A stretch of 64,000 bases of DNA from Chthoniobacterales bacterium. Lineage in GTDB: Bacteria > Verrucomicrobiota > Verrucomicrobiia > Chthoniobacterales > UBA10450. The DNA is taken from NCBI GenBank assembly GCA_035274845.1, contig DATENU010000009.1, forward strand, positions 62,001 through 126,000, written 5' to 3'. Made by a program: the position numbers and the translations under genes. Shown piece by piece: positions 35,521 to 43,626 of the stretch; within the stretch, counting starts at the first letter, position 1; the number at the start of each line of letters is the position of its first letter. The notes below the pieces were generated by a model, which had not been told where the DNA came from, made no database searches, and saw only the letters and a list, made by a program, of their open reading frames with translations.

Positions 35521-36218
35521 GCCCTGGGTCGCCCGCGGTTTCGGTAGTCGTGCCGCTGTTCAACGAAGAGGAGAACGTGCCGATTCTCCAGGCGGAGCTG
35601 ACGAACGCGCTCCGTGCTCTCGATTACGAAATCATTTTCGTCGATGACGGGTCGCGCGATCAAACCGTGGAACGGATCGCGGCCGATCCGCGCGTTCGGC
35701 TGGTGCAATTCGAGCGTAATGCCGGCCAGAGCGCCGCGATGTTTGCCGGGCTCAACGCCGCCCGCGGCGCGGTGGCCGTGCTTCTTGACGGCGACCTGCA
35801 AAACGATCCGGCCGATATTCCGAAGCTGCTCGCCGAGATCGAGCGGGGCGCCGACCTGGTTTGTGGTTATCGCGCGCAACGCAAGGACACGGTGGTGAAG
35901 CGCATAACCAGCCGCGTCGCGAATTTCGTCCGGAGCCGGTTCACGAAAGACGGGGTGCGCGACACCGGTTGCACGTTGAAGGCGATGAAGCGGGAATGCA
36001 TTGCCGCGCTCGTGCCGTTCAAGGGGATGCACCGGTTTATCCCGGCCCTGGTCAAAGGCGCCGGCTATCGGCTGGTCGAAGTGCCCGTGAACCATCGGCC
36101 GCGCAAATTTGGCCAGAGCAAGTACGGCCTGGGCAACCGGGCCGTGCGGGCCACCATGGACATGTTCGGCGTCCGCTGGCTCCTATCGCGCCGACTGAAT
36201 TACAAGGTGCGGGAATAG
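35517..36218 (+). CDS. GT2 glycosyltransferase, DPM1/ArnC-like polyprenyl-phosphate sugar synthase
   Basis: A 233-residue GT-A enzyme with SVVVPLFNEEENV, IIFVDDGSRDQT and the metal-binding DGDLQNDPADI, as in dolichyl/undecaprenyl-phosphate mannose or glucose synthases. It lacks C-terminal membrane helices, like DPM1 of the short type. It should make the lipid-linked sugar that the upstream GT39 enzyme uses. The ATG at 35517 overlaps the GT39 stop. The C-terminal RRLNYKVRE ends just before a palindrome at a convergent junction. Confidence 0.92.
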   Translation: MSPGSPAVSVVVPLFNEEENVPILQAELTNALRALDYEIIFVDDGSRDQTVERIAADPRVRLVQFERNAGQSAAMFAGLNAARGAVAVLLDGDLQNDPADIPKLLAEIERGADLVCGYRAQRKDTVVKRITSRVANFVRSRFTKDGVRDTGCTLKAMKRECIAALVPFKGMHRFIPALVKGAGYRLVEVPVNHRPRKFGQSKYGLGNRAVRATMDMFGVRWLLSRRLNYKVRE

Positions 36219-36230
36219 CAGTGCTGTCTG

Positions 36231-36315
36231 TTGTAGCGACGGCGCTCTGTCGCCGTAAAAGCGCGAGCAATGCAATCAACGGCCTCTTACGCCGACAGAG
36301 CGGCGTCGCTACAAC
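36231..36315. terminator. imperfect 28-bp inverted repeat between convergent genes
   Basis: The left arm begins TTGTAGCGACGGCGCTCTGT at 36231; the right arm 36288-36315 is its complement with two mismatches. It lies between the GT2 stop and the TraB/GumN stop, the same kind of convergent junction as 30661. The shared TGTAGC opening suggests a related element class. Confidence 0.7.
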
Positions 36316-36346
36316 GGGCCGTTGCGCTCCGGGATGACACCGTCTC

Positions 36347-37204
36347 CTAATATTTCTCCACCTTTATCCCGCGCTTCGCCAATTGCACCTGAAGGCTGTC
36401 CCGCCCCACAAGATGTCCGGCGCCGACCGCGATTTGTTGCACCCCGGAACCTTTCAACATCTGCTCGATCTTCTCCGCCCAGGCTTTGTTTCGCCGAACC
36501 AAAAGCTTGTCGTAAACAGTCGGCGCTTGCGCCTTAATGTCAGCAACCGACAGGCGATCGATCGTTTCCAAGTCTCCATCGATCCACGCTTTCGCCAGCT
36601 GATCCACGAGTTCCAGGCCCTTCTCGAGATCATCCAGAGTCCCGACGAAAAACTGCAACTGCTCCTCTTCCGAAAGGTCGGCCAAAAGGTGCAATTGTTC
36701 TTCCGCGGTTTCGAACCCATGGATCTTGTCCGCCTCCGCGGTGGCCTGGGTGGTGAGGACGCTTTCGACGCCGGCCTTGGGATCGTATCCCGCCTTTTGA
36801 ATCGGACTCATCGCGAGGCTCACTCCCGCCAGCCACGGCCGCAGCGGCTCGAGTTGGGTGGGGGAAATGCCGTAACGGGTGGCCAACTCCGCCAGCTTCT
36901 TCTTTTGATCTTCGTTCAATTTGGTCGAGAGCGGATGTTCCGGATCGAGCCCCAACTTTATCAGCAGCAACTGGAGGGCGGCGTTGTCGTCATCGGTAGT
37001 TTCGAGCCAAAGTTCGGTGCTCTCGTGCACGGTTTTCTTTACTTTCTCAGCGTTCCATTCCGCGTCGCGCTTGAGCAGGTGCAGAGTCCCGATGAGGTAA
37101 ATCGTCGAATCCGCGTCTCGTATCACCCACATCGCGGGGTCGGCTTTTGCGACCGATGCCCCCAACAGAAGACTCAACCCGACCGACAACATTTTTCTGC
37201 TCAT
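36347..37204 (-). CDS. TraB/GumN family exported protein
   Basis: A 285-residue protein with a signal peptide (MLSVGLSLLLGASVAKA). The family's two hallmark motifs are near the ends: IYLIGTLHLLKRD and VAVGAGHLVGRDSLQVQL. Intervening helices include acidic stretches (LHLLADLSEEEQLQFF). Family members are proposed metalloprotease-like (Tiki-related) proteins; the bacterial role is unknown. The start at 37204 was chosen because a signal peptide follows; a longer frame to 37240 exists. Confidence 0.85.
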   Translation of the reverse strand: MSRKMLSVGLSLLLGASVAKADPAMWVIRDADSTIYLIGTLHLLKRDAEWNAEKVKKTVHESTELWLETTDDDNAALQLLLIKLGLDPEHPLSTKLNEDQKKKLAELATRYGISPTQLEPLRPWLAGVSLAMSPIQKAGYDPKAGVESVLTTQATAEADKIHGFETAEEQLHLLADLSEEEQLQFFVGTLDDLEKGLELVDQLAKAWIDGDLETIDRLSVADIKAQAPTVYDKLLVRRNKAWAEKIEQMLKGSGVQQIAVGAGHLVGRDSLQVQLAKRGIKVEKY

Positions 37205-37378
37205 GATCCTGATCCTACGGCTGATGTTTCCTGAGACCACAGCTGGTTCGTGGGATCAGGGTTATGATTCAGAACAGGAGCAGGATTTGGGCGCGGAGGA
37301 TGGGCGTGTTTTACGGCCAAATCCGGCTTGTCATCCGAAAGCCTCACGTTAAGCTTTCGGCCCCACTGGGAATTCTGC
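37205..37378. promoter_or_regulatory. divergent gap with an imperfect inverted repeat
   Basis: This 174-bp gap separates the leftward TraB/GumN gene from the PTS EIIA gene. It holds GATCCTGATCCTACGGC (from about 37205) facing GGGATCAGGGTTATGATTCA and AACAGGAGCAGGATTTGG (about 37253-37292), another palindrome made of short words. No clear -35/-10 pair was found. Confidence 0.4.
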
Positions 37379-37846
37379 ATGTCATTGGCCAGCCTACTCT
37401 CTGCTGAGCAAATCATTCCCGAAATGAAAGCGACGGAGCGTTGGAGCGCTATCGTCGAGCTGATCGATCTCCTCGTCGCCCAGGGCAAGATCAAGCCGGA
37501 AGACCGCGACAGCATCCTGGCCTCGCTCAAACAGCGCGAGGAAACGATGAGCACCGGGATCGGGTTCGGCATCGCCATTCCGCACGCCTCGTCGGACCGG
37601 ATCGAGGAAGTGGTGGCCTCTTTCGGGCGGTCGTCGCAGGGGATCGAGTTCGACGCGCTCGATAACGCCCCGGTGAAGTTCGTCGTCCTCTTCATCGTGC
37701 CTAAGAACCAGTTTCAAACCCACCTGCGCACCCTGGCTTCGATCGCGAAATTCCTGAACGACCGGAGCGTGCGCGAGCGTCTCGGCGCCGCGAAATCGGC
37801 TGACGAAATCCTGGCGATCTTCCGCGAGAGCGGCGGGCAAAAATAA
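37379..37846 (+). CDS. PTS EIIA domain protein, PtsN/fructose type
   Basis: A 155-residue single-domain EIIA. The phospho-acceptor His is in GIGFGIAIPHASSDRI, and the surrounding MSLASLLSAEQIIPEMKA and VVLFIVPKNQFQTHLRTLASI match the mannitol/fructose/nitrogen-regulatory class. No membrane component is nearby, so a regulatory PtsN-like role is more likely than sugar transport. The ATG at 37379 is preferred over one 51 bases upstream, which adds a tail outside the domain. It precedes argS, separated by a short hairpin. Confidence 0.88.
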   Translation: MSLASLLSAEQIIPEMKATERWSAIVELIDLLVAQGKIKPEDRDSILASLKQREETMSTGIGFGIAIPHASSDRIEEVVASFGRSSQGIEFDALDNAPVKFVVLFIVPKNQFQTHLRTLASIAKFLNDRSVRERLGAAKSADEILAIFRESGGQK

Positions 37847-37848
37847 TC

Positions 37849-37874
37849 TGTAGCCGCCCCGCTCAGTCGGGGCG
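37849..37874. repeat. short hairpin of the TGTAGC class between ptsN-like gene and argS
   Basis: TGTAGC is followed by CGCCCCG-CTCAGT-CGGGGCG (37855-37874), a perfect 7-bp stem just after the EIIA stop. It could be a terminator, although no T-run follows, and shares its opening with the elements at 30661, 36231 and inside argS (39327). Confidence 0.5.
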
Positions 37875-37920
37875 AATTATCGCGCGACAGAAACGCGGTG
37901 ACACAGGACCGCGGCTCAGC

Positions 37921-39639
37921 ATGGAAACATTCCAGGAACTTCTCAGCCAAAAAATGGCCGCTGCCTTGGCAGCTGCTCAACTGCCAAACGCTGGGACACT
38001 CACGCCGGCGACCGACGCGCGTTTCGGCGATTACCAGAGCAACGCGGCGCTGGTTTTGGGGAAGCAACTTGGCCAAAACCCGCGGGCGCTCGCCCAACGC
38101 TTATGTGACCAATGGGTCGCATGGGAGATATCTGATTCGCCGACGACTGCTGGCCCCGGCTTCCTGAATTTTTCACTTAAGCCGCAAGCCATCGCCCACC
38201 AAACCGCGCAGCTTCTCTCCGACGAACGGCTCGGCGTTCCCCGGGCTTCCACCTCGAGCCGGATCGTCATCGACTTCGGTTCGCCTAACGTCGCCAAGCC
38301 GATGCATGTTGGCCACATCCGCAGCACGGTGCTGGGGGATGCGCTCGCCCGCATCGCCTCGTTTCTCGGGCACGATGTCATTCGCGACAATCACATCGGC
38401 GATTGGGGGACGCAGTTCGGGATGGTGATTTACGGCTGGAAAAATCTCCTCGATCGCAAGGCCCTCGAGCACCATCCGATTGCGGAGCTGGTCCGCATTT
38501 ATAAAGCGGCGAACGAGGCCGCCACCTCCGATCCGGCCGTCCGCGAGGCGTGCCGGGAAGAGCTGGTCAAATTGCAGGCCGGCGATCCGGAGAACTTCGC
38601 CATCTGGCAGGAATGCGTCACGGCTTCTCTCCGCGAATTCGATGAGGCTTATCAAATCCTCGACATTCATTACGACATCCAGCGGGGCGAAAGTTTTTAC
38701 AACGACCGGCTGGCCGCCATCGTCGAGCGCCTCTGCGACGAGAAGATAGCGGAAGAGAGTGAAGGCGCGATCGTGGTCTTCTTTCCCGGGATTCCGGAAA
38801 TGGCCGACAAGCCGTGCATCATTCGAAAACGCGACGGCGGCTACAATTACGCGACTACGGACGTCGCGACGGTCGATTATCGCGTCGACGATCTGAAGCG
38901 CGATACCTGTTGGTACGTTGTCGGCGCGCCGCAGACGCTCCATTTCAAACAGATTTTCGAGATCGCTCGTCGCGAAGGCCGGACAGCCGACTTCCGGCAC
39001 ATTCCTTTTGGCAGCATCCTCGGTGAAGACCGCAAACTGATGAAGACGCGCTCGGGCGAGAACGTCGCGTTGCGGGACGTGCTCGACGAAGCGGTCGTGC
39101 GCGCCCGCAAGATCGTGGACGAGAAAAACCCCGACCTTCCGGAAGCCGAGCGCGATCAAGTCGCCAAGATCATCGGCATCGGCGCGGTGAAATACGCCGA
39201 TCTCTCCCAGTATCGGATGACCGATTACATCTTTTCCTGGGACCGAATGCTCTCGTTCCAAGGGAACACTGCGCCTTACTTGCAGAACGCTTACGTTCGA
39301 ATTCGCTCTATCTTCCGAAAAGCCGCTGTAGCCGCGTCCCTGTGGGACGCGCGAGAGCAAGCGATAAAACTCACCGAGCCAGAAGAAAGAAATCTTGCGC
39401 TTAAGCTCTGCCAGTTTGCCGAAACGGTGCCGACGGTCCTGAACGATTTCCGTCCAAACCTTCTCGCGAACTATCTCTACGAACTGGCGAACGCCTTCCA
39501 CTCCTTCTACGAAGCGTGCCCCGTCCTCAAATCGGAAGAGCCAGCGCGCTCGTCTCGTCTTGCCTTGTGCGAACTTGGCAGCCGAGTCCTCGCGAAAGGC
39601 CTCGATCTTCTCGGAATCAAAGTTCCGGAGAAGATGTAG
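37921..39639 (+). CDS. argS: arginine-tRNA ligase
   Basis: A 572-residue class I synthetase charging tRNA-Arg. The N-terminal Add-1 domain precedes DFGSPNVAKPMHVGHIRSTVLGDAL with the HIGH-type HVGH motif; then IGDWGTQFG, YVVGAPQTLHFKQIF, and the C-terminal helical anticodon-binding domain (LTEPEERNLALKLCQF, LANYLYELANAFHSFYE). Near residue 470 the frame contains a short palindromic element (39327-39352) read as AVAASLWDAR, apparently an in-frame insertion between the catalytic and anticodon-binding parts. Length and order are otherwise normal. Confidence 0.97.
   Translation: METFQELLSQKMAAALAAAQLPNAGTLTPATDARFGDYQSNAALVLGKQLGQNPRALAQRLCDQWVAWEISDSPTTAGPGFLNFSLKPQAIAHQTAQLLSDERLGVPRASTSSRIVIDFGSPNVAKPMHVGHIRSTVLGDALARIASFLGHDVIRDNHIGDWGTQFGMVIYGWKNLLDRKALEHHPIAELVRIYKAANEAATSDPAVREACREELVKLQAGDPENFAIWQECVTASLREFDEAYQILDIHYDIQRGESFYNDRLAAIVERLCDEKIAEESEGAIVVFFPGIPEMADKPCIIRKRDGGYNYATTDVATVDYRVDDLKRDTCWYVVGAPQTLHFKQIFEIARREGRTADFRHIPFGSILGEDRKLMKTRSGENVALRDVLDEAVVRARKIVDEKNPDLPEAERDQVAKIIGIGAVKYADLSQYRMTDYIFSWDRMLSFQGNTAPYLQNAYVRIRSIFRKAAVAASLWDAREQAIKLTEPEERNLALKLCQFAETVPTVLNDFRPNLLANYLYELANAFHSFYEACPVLKSEEPARSSRLALCELGSRVLAKGLDLLGIKVPEKM
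39327..39352. repeat. TGTAGC-class palindrome inside argS
   Basis: TGTAGCC is followed by GCGTCCC-TGT-GGGACGC, a perfect 7-bp stem, within the argS coding sequence. The same TGTAGCC opening precedes the hairpin 1.5 kb upstream at 37849. Confidence 0.6.
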
Positions 39640-39659
39640 GCGGCGATTCAGTTTTTTCC

Positions 39660-39716
39660 CGATCCTCGAACCGGGATTTGAATCCTGTCCATCCCGGGAA
39701 TCCTGCCTAAGTTTGC
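39660..39716. repeat. word-like repeat before treY
   Basis: The 86-bp gap before treY contains CGAACCGGGATTTGAATCCT and CCATCCCGGGAATCCTGCCT, with ATCCCGG/CCGGGAT complementarity. Sequences of the type AATCCTGTCCATCC...AATCCTG recur in many environmental genomes as short dispersed repeats. It ends about ten bases before the GTG start; no Shine-Dalgarno is visible. Confidence 0.45.
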
Positions 39717-39725
39717 TCCCCTTTC

Positions 39726-42668
39726 GTGAACCTGCAGCATCCACGCATTCCATCTTCGACCTACCGGTTGCAATTCAACCGGCAATTCACGTTCAACGAC
39801 GCGCGCGAAATCGTGCCCTATCTCGATGCGCTCGGGATCAGTGACTGCTACGCATCACCTTACTTTCAGGCGCGCGCCGAGAGTTTGCACGGTTACGACA
39901 TTACGGATCATAACAAGCTGAATGCCGCGATCGGCTCGCGCGAGGATTACGATGCCTGGATTGCCGACCTCCACGCCCACGGGATGGGACAGATCGTCGA
40001 TTTCGTCCCGAACCACATGGGGATTGGCGAACCACTCAACCATTGGTGGATGGACGTTCTCGAGAACGGTCCCAGCTCGCCGCACGCGCCGTTTTTCGAT
40101 ATCGATTGGAAACCGCTCAAGGCCGATCTCGAAGACAAGGTGCTTCTACCGATTCTCGGGGATCAATACGGGCGCGTCCTGGAGCGGGGCGAGCTTCAGG
40201 TCCGGTTTGAATCCGGCGCGTTTTATCTTCGCTACTACGACCATGAGTTCCCGATCGCGCCCGGCACGTATCGCCACATTCTCGAGATCGCCCTGGAAAA
40301 ACTGACGCCCTTCAAGAGCGAGGATTTCTACGCGGAATTCCAGAGCATCATCACGGCGCTGGAGTATTTGCCGCGGCGGACGGAGACCGATCCGGAACGG
40401 ATTGCGGAGCGGGCGCGGGAAAAGGAGATCGTTAAGCGGCGCCTCGAGCGGCGTTGCCACGAAGCCCCCCAGGTCCAGGCGGCGGTCAACCAGGCGGTGG
40501 TGCAGATCAACGGCACCCCCGGCGATCCGCGCAGTTTCGATGCGCTTGATTCGCTCCTTAACGATCAATCGTACCGGCTCGCTTTCTGGCGGGTGGCCGC
40601 CGAGGAAATCAACTACCGGCGTTTCTTCGACGTTAACGATCTCGCGGCCATCCGGATGGAATTGCCCGAAGTGTTTGACGCGACGCACCAGCTGCTCCTT
40701 GAGCTCATCGCGAATGGCGCCGTGACCGGCGTGCGCATCGACCACCCGGACGGTCTCTATTTGCCGAAGGAATACTTCGAGAAATTGCAGCGGCGCTCCG
40801 CGGCGGCGCTTGGGATTCCGCTGCCCGGTAATGGCCGCGCCATTTATCTCGTGGTCGAGAAAATCCTGACCGGCAACGAAACCCTTCCGGCGGACTGGTC
40901 TGTTCACGGGACGACGGGATACGAATTCGCGAAGCTGGTTTCGAATCTCCTCGTCGACTCGTCGGCGGAACAGGCGATTACGAAAGCGTTCCAGCGATTC
41001 ATTGGCCATTCGATGCCGTTCGGCCACCTCATCTATGCGAAGAAGCGGCTGGTCATGCGATTGTCGCTTGCGAACGACGTCAACGTTCTCGGCGACATGC
41101 TCGATCGTCTCTCGGAAAAGAATCGCTGGTTCCGCGACTTCACTCTCGAGGCTCTGGCCCGTGCGGTCCGGGAGACGATTGCCTGCTTTCCGGTTTATCG
41201 CACTTACGTCACTCCCGGCCAGCCAGTCAGTGACGAGGACCGCGCCATCATCGAGCGCGCGGTTGCGACGGCGAAGCGGCGGAACCCGGCGTTGGAGGAA
41301 TCGGTTTTCAATTTCCTGCGCGACATCCTGCTGCTCCGTTTTCCGGAGAACCTGGATGATGAGGCGCGGGCGGAGCACGAGCATTTCGTCCTGAAATTCC
41401 AGCAAAGCACTGGGCCGATCATGGCGAAGGGACTTGAGGACACGGCGTTCTATATTTACAATCGACTCGTAGCGCTCAACGAAGTCGGCGGTGAGCCGCA
41501 GCATTTCGGAATCAGCGTGGACGATTTCCACGCGCGGAATAGCGAACAGCAGCGCGCCTGGCCGGCGACCTTGCTTGCCACGTCCACCCACGACACGAAG
41601 CGGAGCGAGGACGTGCGCGCCCGGATCCTGGCGATCTCGGAAATGCCGCAGCTCTGGCGCACCAGTCTCCAGCGCTGGCGGACGCTCAATCGGCGGTGGA
41701 AACGGAACGTGGACGAAAGTTCGGCCCCTGATCCCAACGAGGAATATCTCTTTTACCAGACGCTTCTCGGCAGTTGGCCACTGGGCGCAACCGAAGCGAG
41801 CCCTGAATACATCGAGCGGATCAAGGTCTACATGGCGAAGGCCCTCAAAGAGGCAAAGATGAACACGAGCTGGATCCAGCCTAACGAGCAGTGGGATTCC
41901 GCCATGGACGAGTTCGTGACCGGGGTCCTGACTCCATCGCCGAAGAACAAGTTCGTTCCGAGCTTTCTCCCGGTTGCCGAAGAAATCGCACGCCTGGGCG
42001 CCATCAATTCCCTCTCGCAGGTTCTCTTGAAGCTGACCGCTCCCGGCGTGCCCGACATTTATCAGGGGAACGAAATCTGGGACTTTAGCCTGGTCGATCC
42101 GGACAACCGGCGGCCGGTGGATTATGCGCGCCGGCGCGAGTTGCTGGCGTCTCTGGAAAGCGCTTCACCCGAAGAGCTGCTTCGCGAATGGCCGGATGGG
42201 CGAATCAAACTTCTGCTCACCAGCCGGCTGCTCGGTTTCCGGCGAGAGCACGCGTCGCTCTTTCAGCACGGAAAGTATCTGCCGCTCAACGTGACCGGCG
42301 AATTTGCCGACTGCTGTGTGGCATTCGCGCGCGAGCTCGAAGGGAAGTGGATTGTGGTTCTGGCGCCGCGCCTTTCGTCTCGAGTGGGCTTCCCTCCGAT
42401 CGGCGAAAAATGGAAAGACACGGCGGTGGAGTTGCCGGAGTCGTTCGCCCTCGAGGGCGCGACCGAGATTTTCTCAGGAGGGAAACTCAACAACCGGAAT
42501 GTGCGATCGTCCGAGGCGTTCGCGATCCTCCCTTTCGCGGCGTATCAAAACCAAGGAACGGCGATTTCAAATCGCCGCTCCTTGAGGCTTACCGCGCTAT
42601 CGCGCCCACCCAACTGGCGAACCTTTCCGTATTCGCGCCGAATTCATTGCCAAAATGAGCGAACGTGA
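39726..42668 (+). CDS. treY: malto-oligosyltrehalose synthase
   Basis: A 980-residue GH13 enzyme that turns the reducing end of maltodextrins into an alpha,alpha-1,1 trehalosyl unit. Signatures: PSSTYRLQFNRQFTF at the start, ASPYFQARAESLHGYDITDH, VDFVPNHMGIG, the catalytic region GVRIDHPDGLY, and LTAPGVPDIYQGNE. GTG at 39726 is the start. The partner TreZ is not in the window. The last 35 or so residues (from NQGTAISNRR) are not family-like: they are coded by a palindrome at 42553-42583 and by the antisense of the neighbouring gene, so the native stop has probably been lost. Confidence 0.95.
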   Translation: MNLQHPRIPSSTYRLQFNRQFTFNDAREIVPYLDALGISDCYASPYFQARAESLHGYDITDHNKLNAAIGSREDYDAWIADLHAHGMGQIVDFVPNHMGIGEPLNHWWMDVLENGPSSPHAPFFDIDWKPLKADLEDKVLLPILGDQYGRVLERGELQVRFESGAFYLRYYDHEFPIAPGTYRHILEIALEKLTPFKSEDFYAEFQSIITALEYLPRRTETDPERIAERAREKEIVKRRLERRCHEAPQVQAAVNQAVVQINGTPGDPRSFDALDSLLNDQSYRLAFWRVAAEEINYRRFFDVNDLAAIRMELPEVFDATHQLLLELIANGAVTGVRIDHPDGLYLPKEYFEKLQRRSAAALGIPLPGNGRAIYLVVEKILTGNETLPADWSVHGTTGYEFAKLVSNLLVDSSAEQAITKAFQRFIGHSMPFGHLIYAKKRLVMRLSLANDVNVLGDMLDRLSEKNRWFRDFTLEALARAVRETIACFPVYRTYVTPGQPVSDEDRAIIERAVATAKRRNPALEESVFNFLRDILLLRFPENLDDEARAEHEHFVLKFQQSTGPIMAKGLEDTAFYIYNRLVALNEVGGEPQHFGISVDDFHARNSEQQRAWPATLLATSTHDTKRSEDVRARILAISEMPQLWRTSLQRWRTLNRRWKRNVDESSAPDPNEEYLFYQTLLGSWPLGATEASPEYIERIKVYMAKALKEAKMNTSWIQPNEQWDSAMDEFVTGVLTPSPKNKFVPSFLPVAEEIARLGAINSLSQVLLKLTAPGVPDIYQGNEIWDFSLVDPDNRRPVDYARRRELLASLESASPEELLREWPDGRIKLLLTSRLLGFRREHASLFQHGKYLPLNVTGEFADCCVAFARELEGKWIVVLAPRLSSRVGFPPIGEKWKDTAVELPESFALEGATEIFSGGKLNNRNVRSSEAFAILPFAAYQNQGTAISNRRSLRLTALSRPPNWRTFPYSRRIHCQNERT
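42553..42583. repeat. 15-bp palindrome at the treY 3' end
   Basis: AAGGAACGGCGATTT (42553-42567) pairs with AAATCGCCGCTCCTT (42569-42583) with one mismatch and a one-base centre. It lies at the junction of convergent treY and the M50-like gene, like the elements at 30661 and 36231, but here the treY frame runs through it for a further 85 bases. Confidence 0.7.
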
Positions 42669-43380
42669 TCTGCGATGAGGCGAGCACGAGCATTATGCTC
42701 AGCAGAAGCAGGTTCATCAGGTAGATTACGACCAGGGAGAAAAAGGTCCCGTGGTCCGTGAGATCGGTCTGCTTCTTGGGAATCATCCAGCAGGTGAAGG
42801 TGAAATGGAACGCCCAGGTCACGCCGATTAGGGCGTAAAGGAGCCGGCCGTACGGCTGGACGTTGAAAAACAACCCGATCGCTCCGTAGGCGCCGATGAC
42901 GATCAGGCTGTAGAGCGGGAAAAAATAGGGGGCGAGCGCAATCCAGAAATTGTTCCGGTCGGTTACGATGTGTCCGCCTTCGCGGCCGACTCGAAACCGG
43001 CTGACCCGTCCGCCCATCAGCAGCACCCAGAGAGCGTGGGTCAATTCATGCCCGAAAACATAGACGACCATCGGCCGAGGCAGTCCAAAAAAAGCGATGA
43101 GCCAGAGAACCGCCCCCAAGGAAAAGAACCAGAACTCTTCCCCGGCCCAAAGCCTTTGGGTAACGGCGGCCCGCGTGAAAACGGTGAAGAATGTCTGGGT
43201 CAGGATCGCGCAGAGCGGCAGCAGGAAAAGCGCAATGACGAATTTGAGCCAGCGGGTGGGAATCGTCCACGCTTCCCCGGCTGGATGGCGGCGCGCGATG
43301 GGTGCGACAACTTTTACCCGACGGCTGCGCCGGCGGGTCCCATGATGAAGGGTTGTCTTCCTTTTCTTCTTCGCACCCAA
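42589..43380 (-). CDS. M50-like membrane metallopeptidase
   Basis: A 263-residue membrane protein with about six helices. HELTH in VFGHELTHALWVLLMGGRV gives the zinc-binding HExxH motif typical of M50-type peptidases; VKVGREGGHIVT-like and NFWIALAPYFFPLYSLIVI segments follow as in that family (GRVSRFRVGREGGHIV). The second, NPDG-like, motif is not obvious, so proteolytic activity is uncertain. The N-terminus is very basic (MGAKKKRKTTLHHGTRRRSRRVK). Its 3' end overlaps the extended treY frame by 80 bases on the other strand. Confidence 0.8.
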   Translation of the reverse strand: MGAKKKRKTTLHHGTRRRSRRVKVVAPIARRHPAGEAWTIPTRWLKFVIALFLLPLCAILTQTFFTVFTRAAVTQRLWAGEEFWFFSLGAVLWLIAFFGLPRPMVVYVFGHELTHALWVLLMGGRVSRFRVGREGGHIVTDRNNFWIALAPYFFPLYSLIVIGAYGAIGLFFNVQPYGRLLYALIGVTWAFHFTFTCWMIPKKQTDLTDHGTFFSLVVIYLMNLLLLSIMLVLASSQITFAHFGNEFGANTERFASWVGAIAR

Positions 43381-43626
43381 AGTTAACCGCAGATTACGCA
43401 GATTGACGCGGATGAAAGAAGGAAATCCACAACTCCTTTCCTGCTCTTGATCCTGATCATGCTCCTGATCTTTCGTTTACCCAGAGGATCAGGATTAGGA
43501 CTATGGGCTCGAACAGGCCGCTGCCCTAAATCAGCGCCTAATTTACGCTGACGCCTGATAAAAGAATTGACGTTGGCCGCAAAATCTGGCCGGATTCCAA
43601 TCCTAGGGCCAGCAGACCCCTGCCCC
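43381..43626. repeat. intergenic gap with two kinds of short repeat
   Basis: Directly before the M50-like start lies AACCGCAGATTACGCAGATT (43384 onward), a word type known as a dispersed repeat in environmental genomes. From about 43446, TTGATCCTGATCATGCTCCT faces GAGGATCAGGATTAGG (about 43492-43507), an inverted repeat similar in wording to 37205-37292. Nothing promoter-like stood out. Confidence 0.5.

Noticed and set aside
39660..39716. tRNA-like GGGATTTGAATCC segment
   Set aside because: Resembles a T-arm locally, but no acceptor stem or cloverleaf could be built around it; it is a dispersed repeat.
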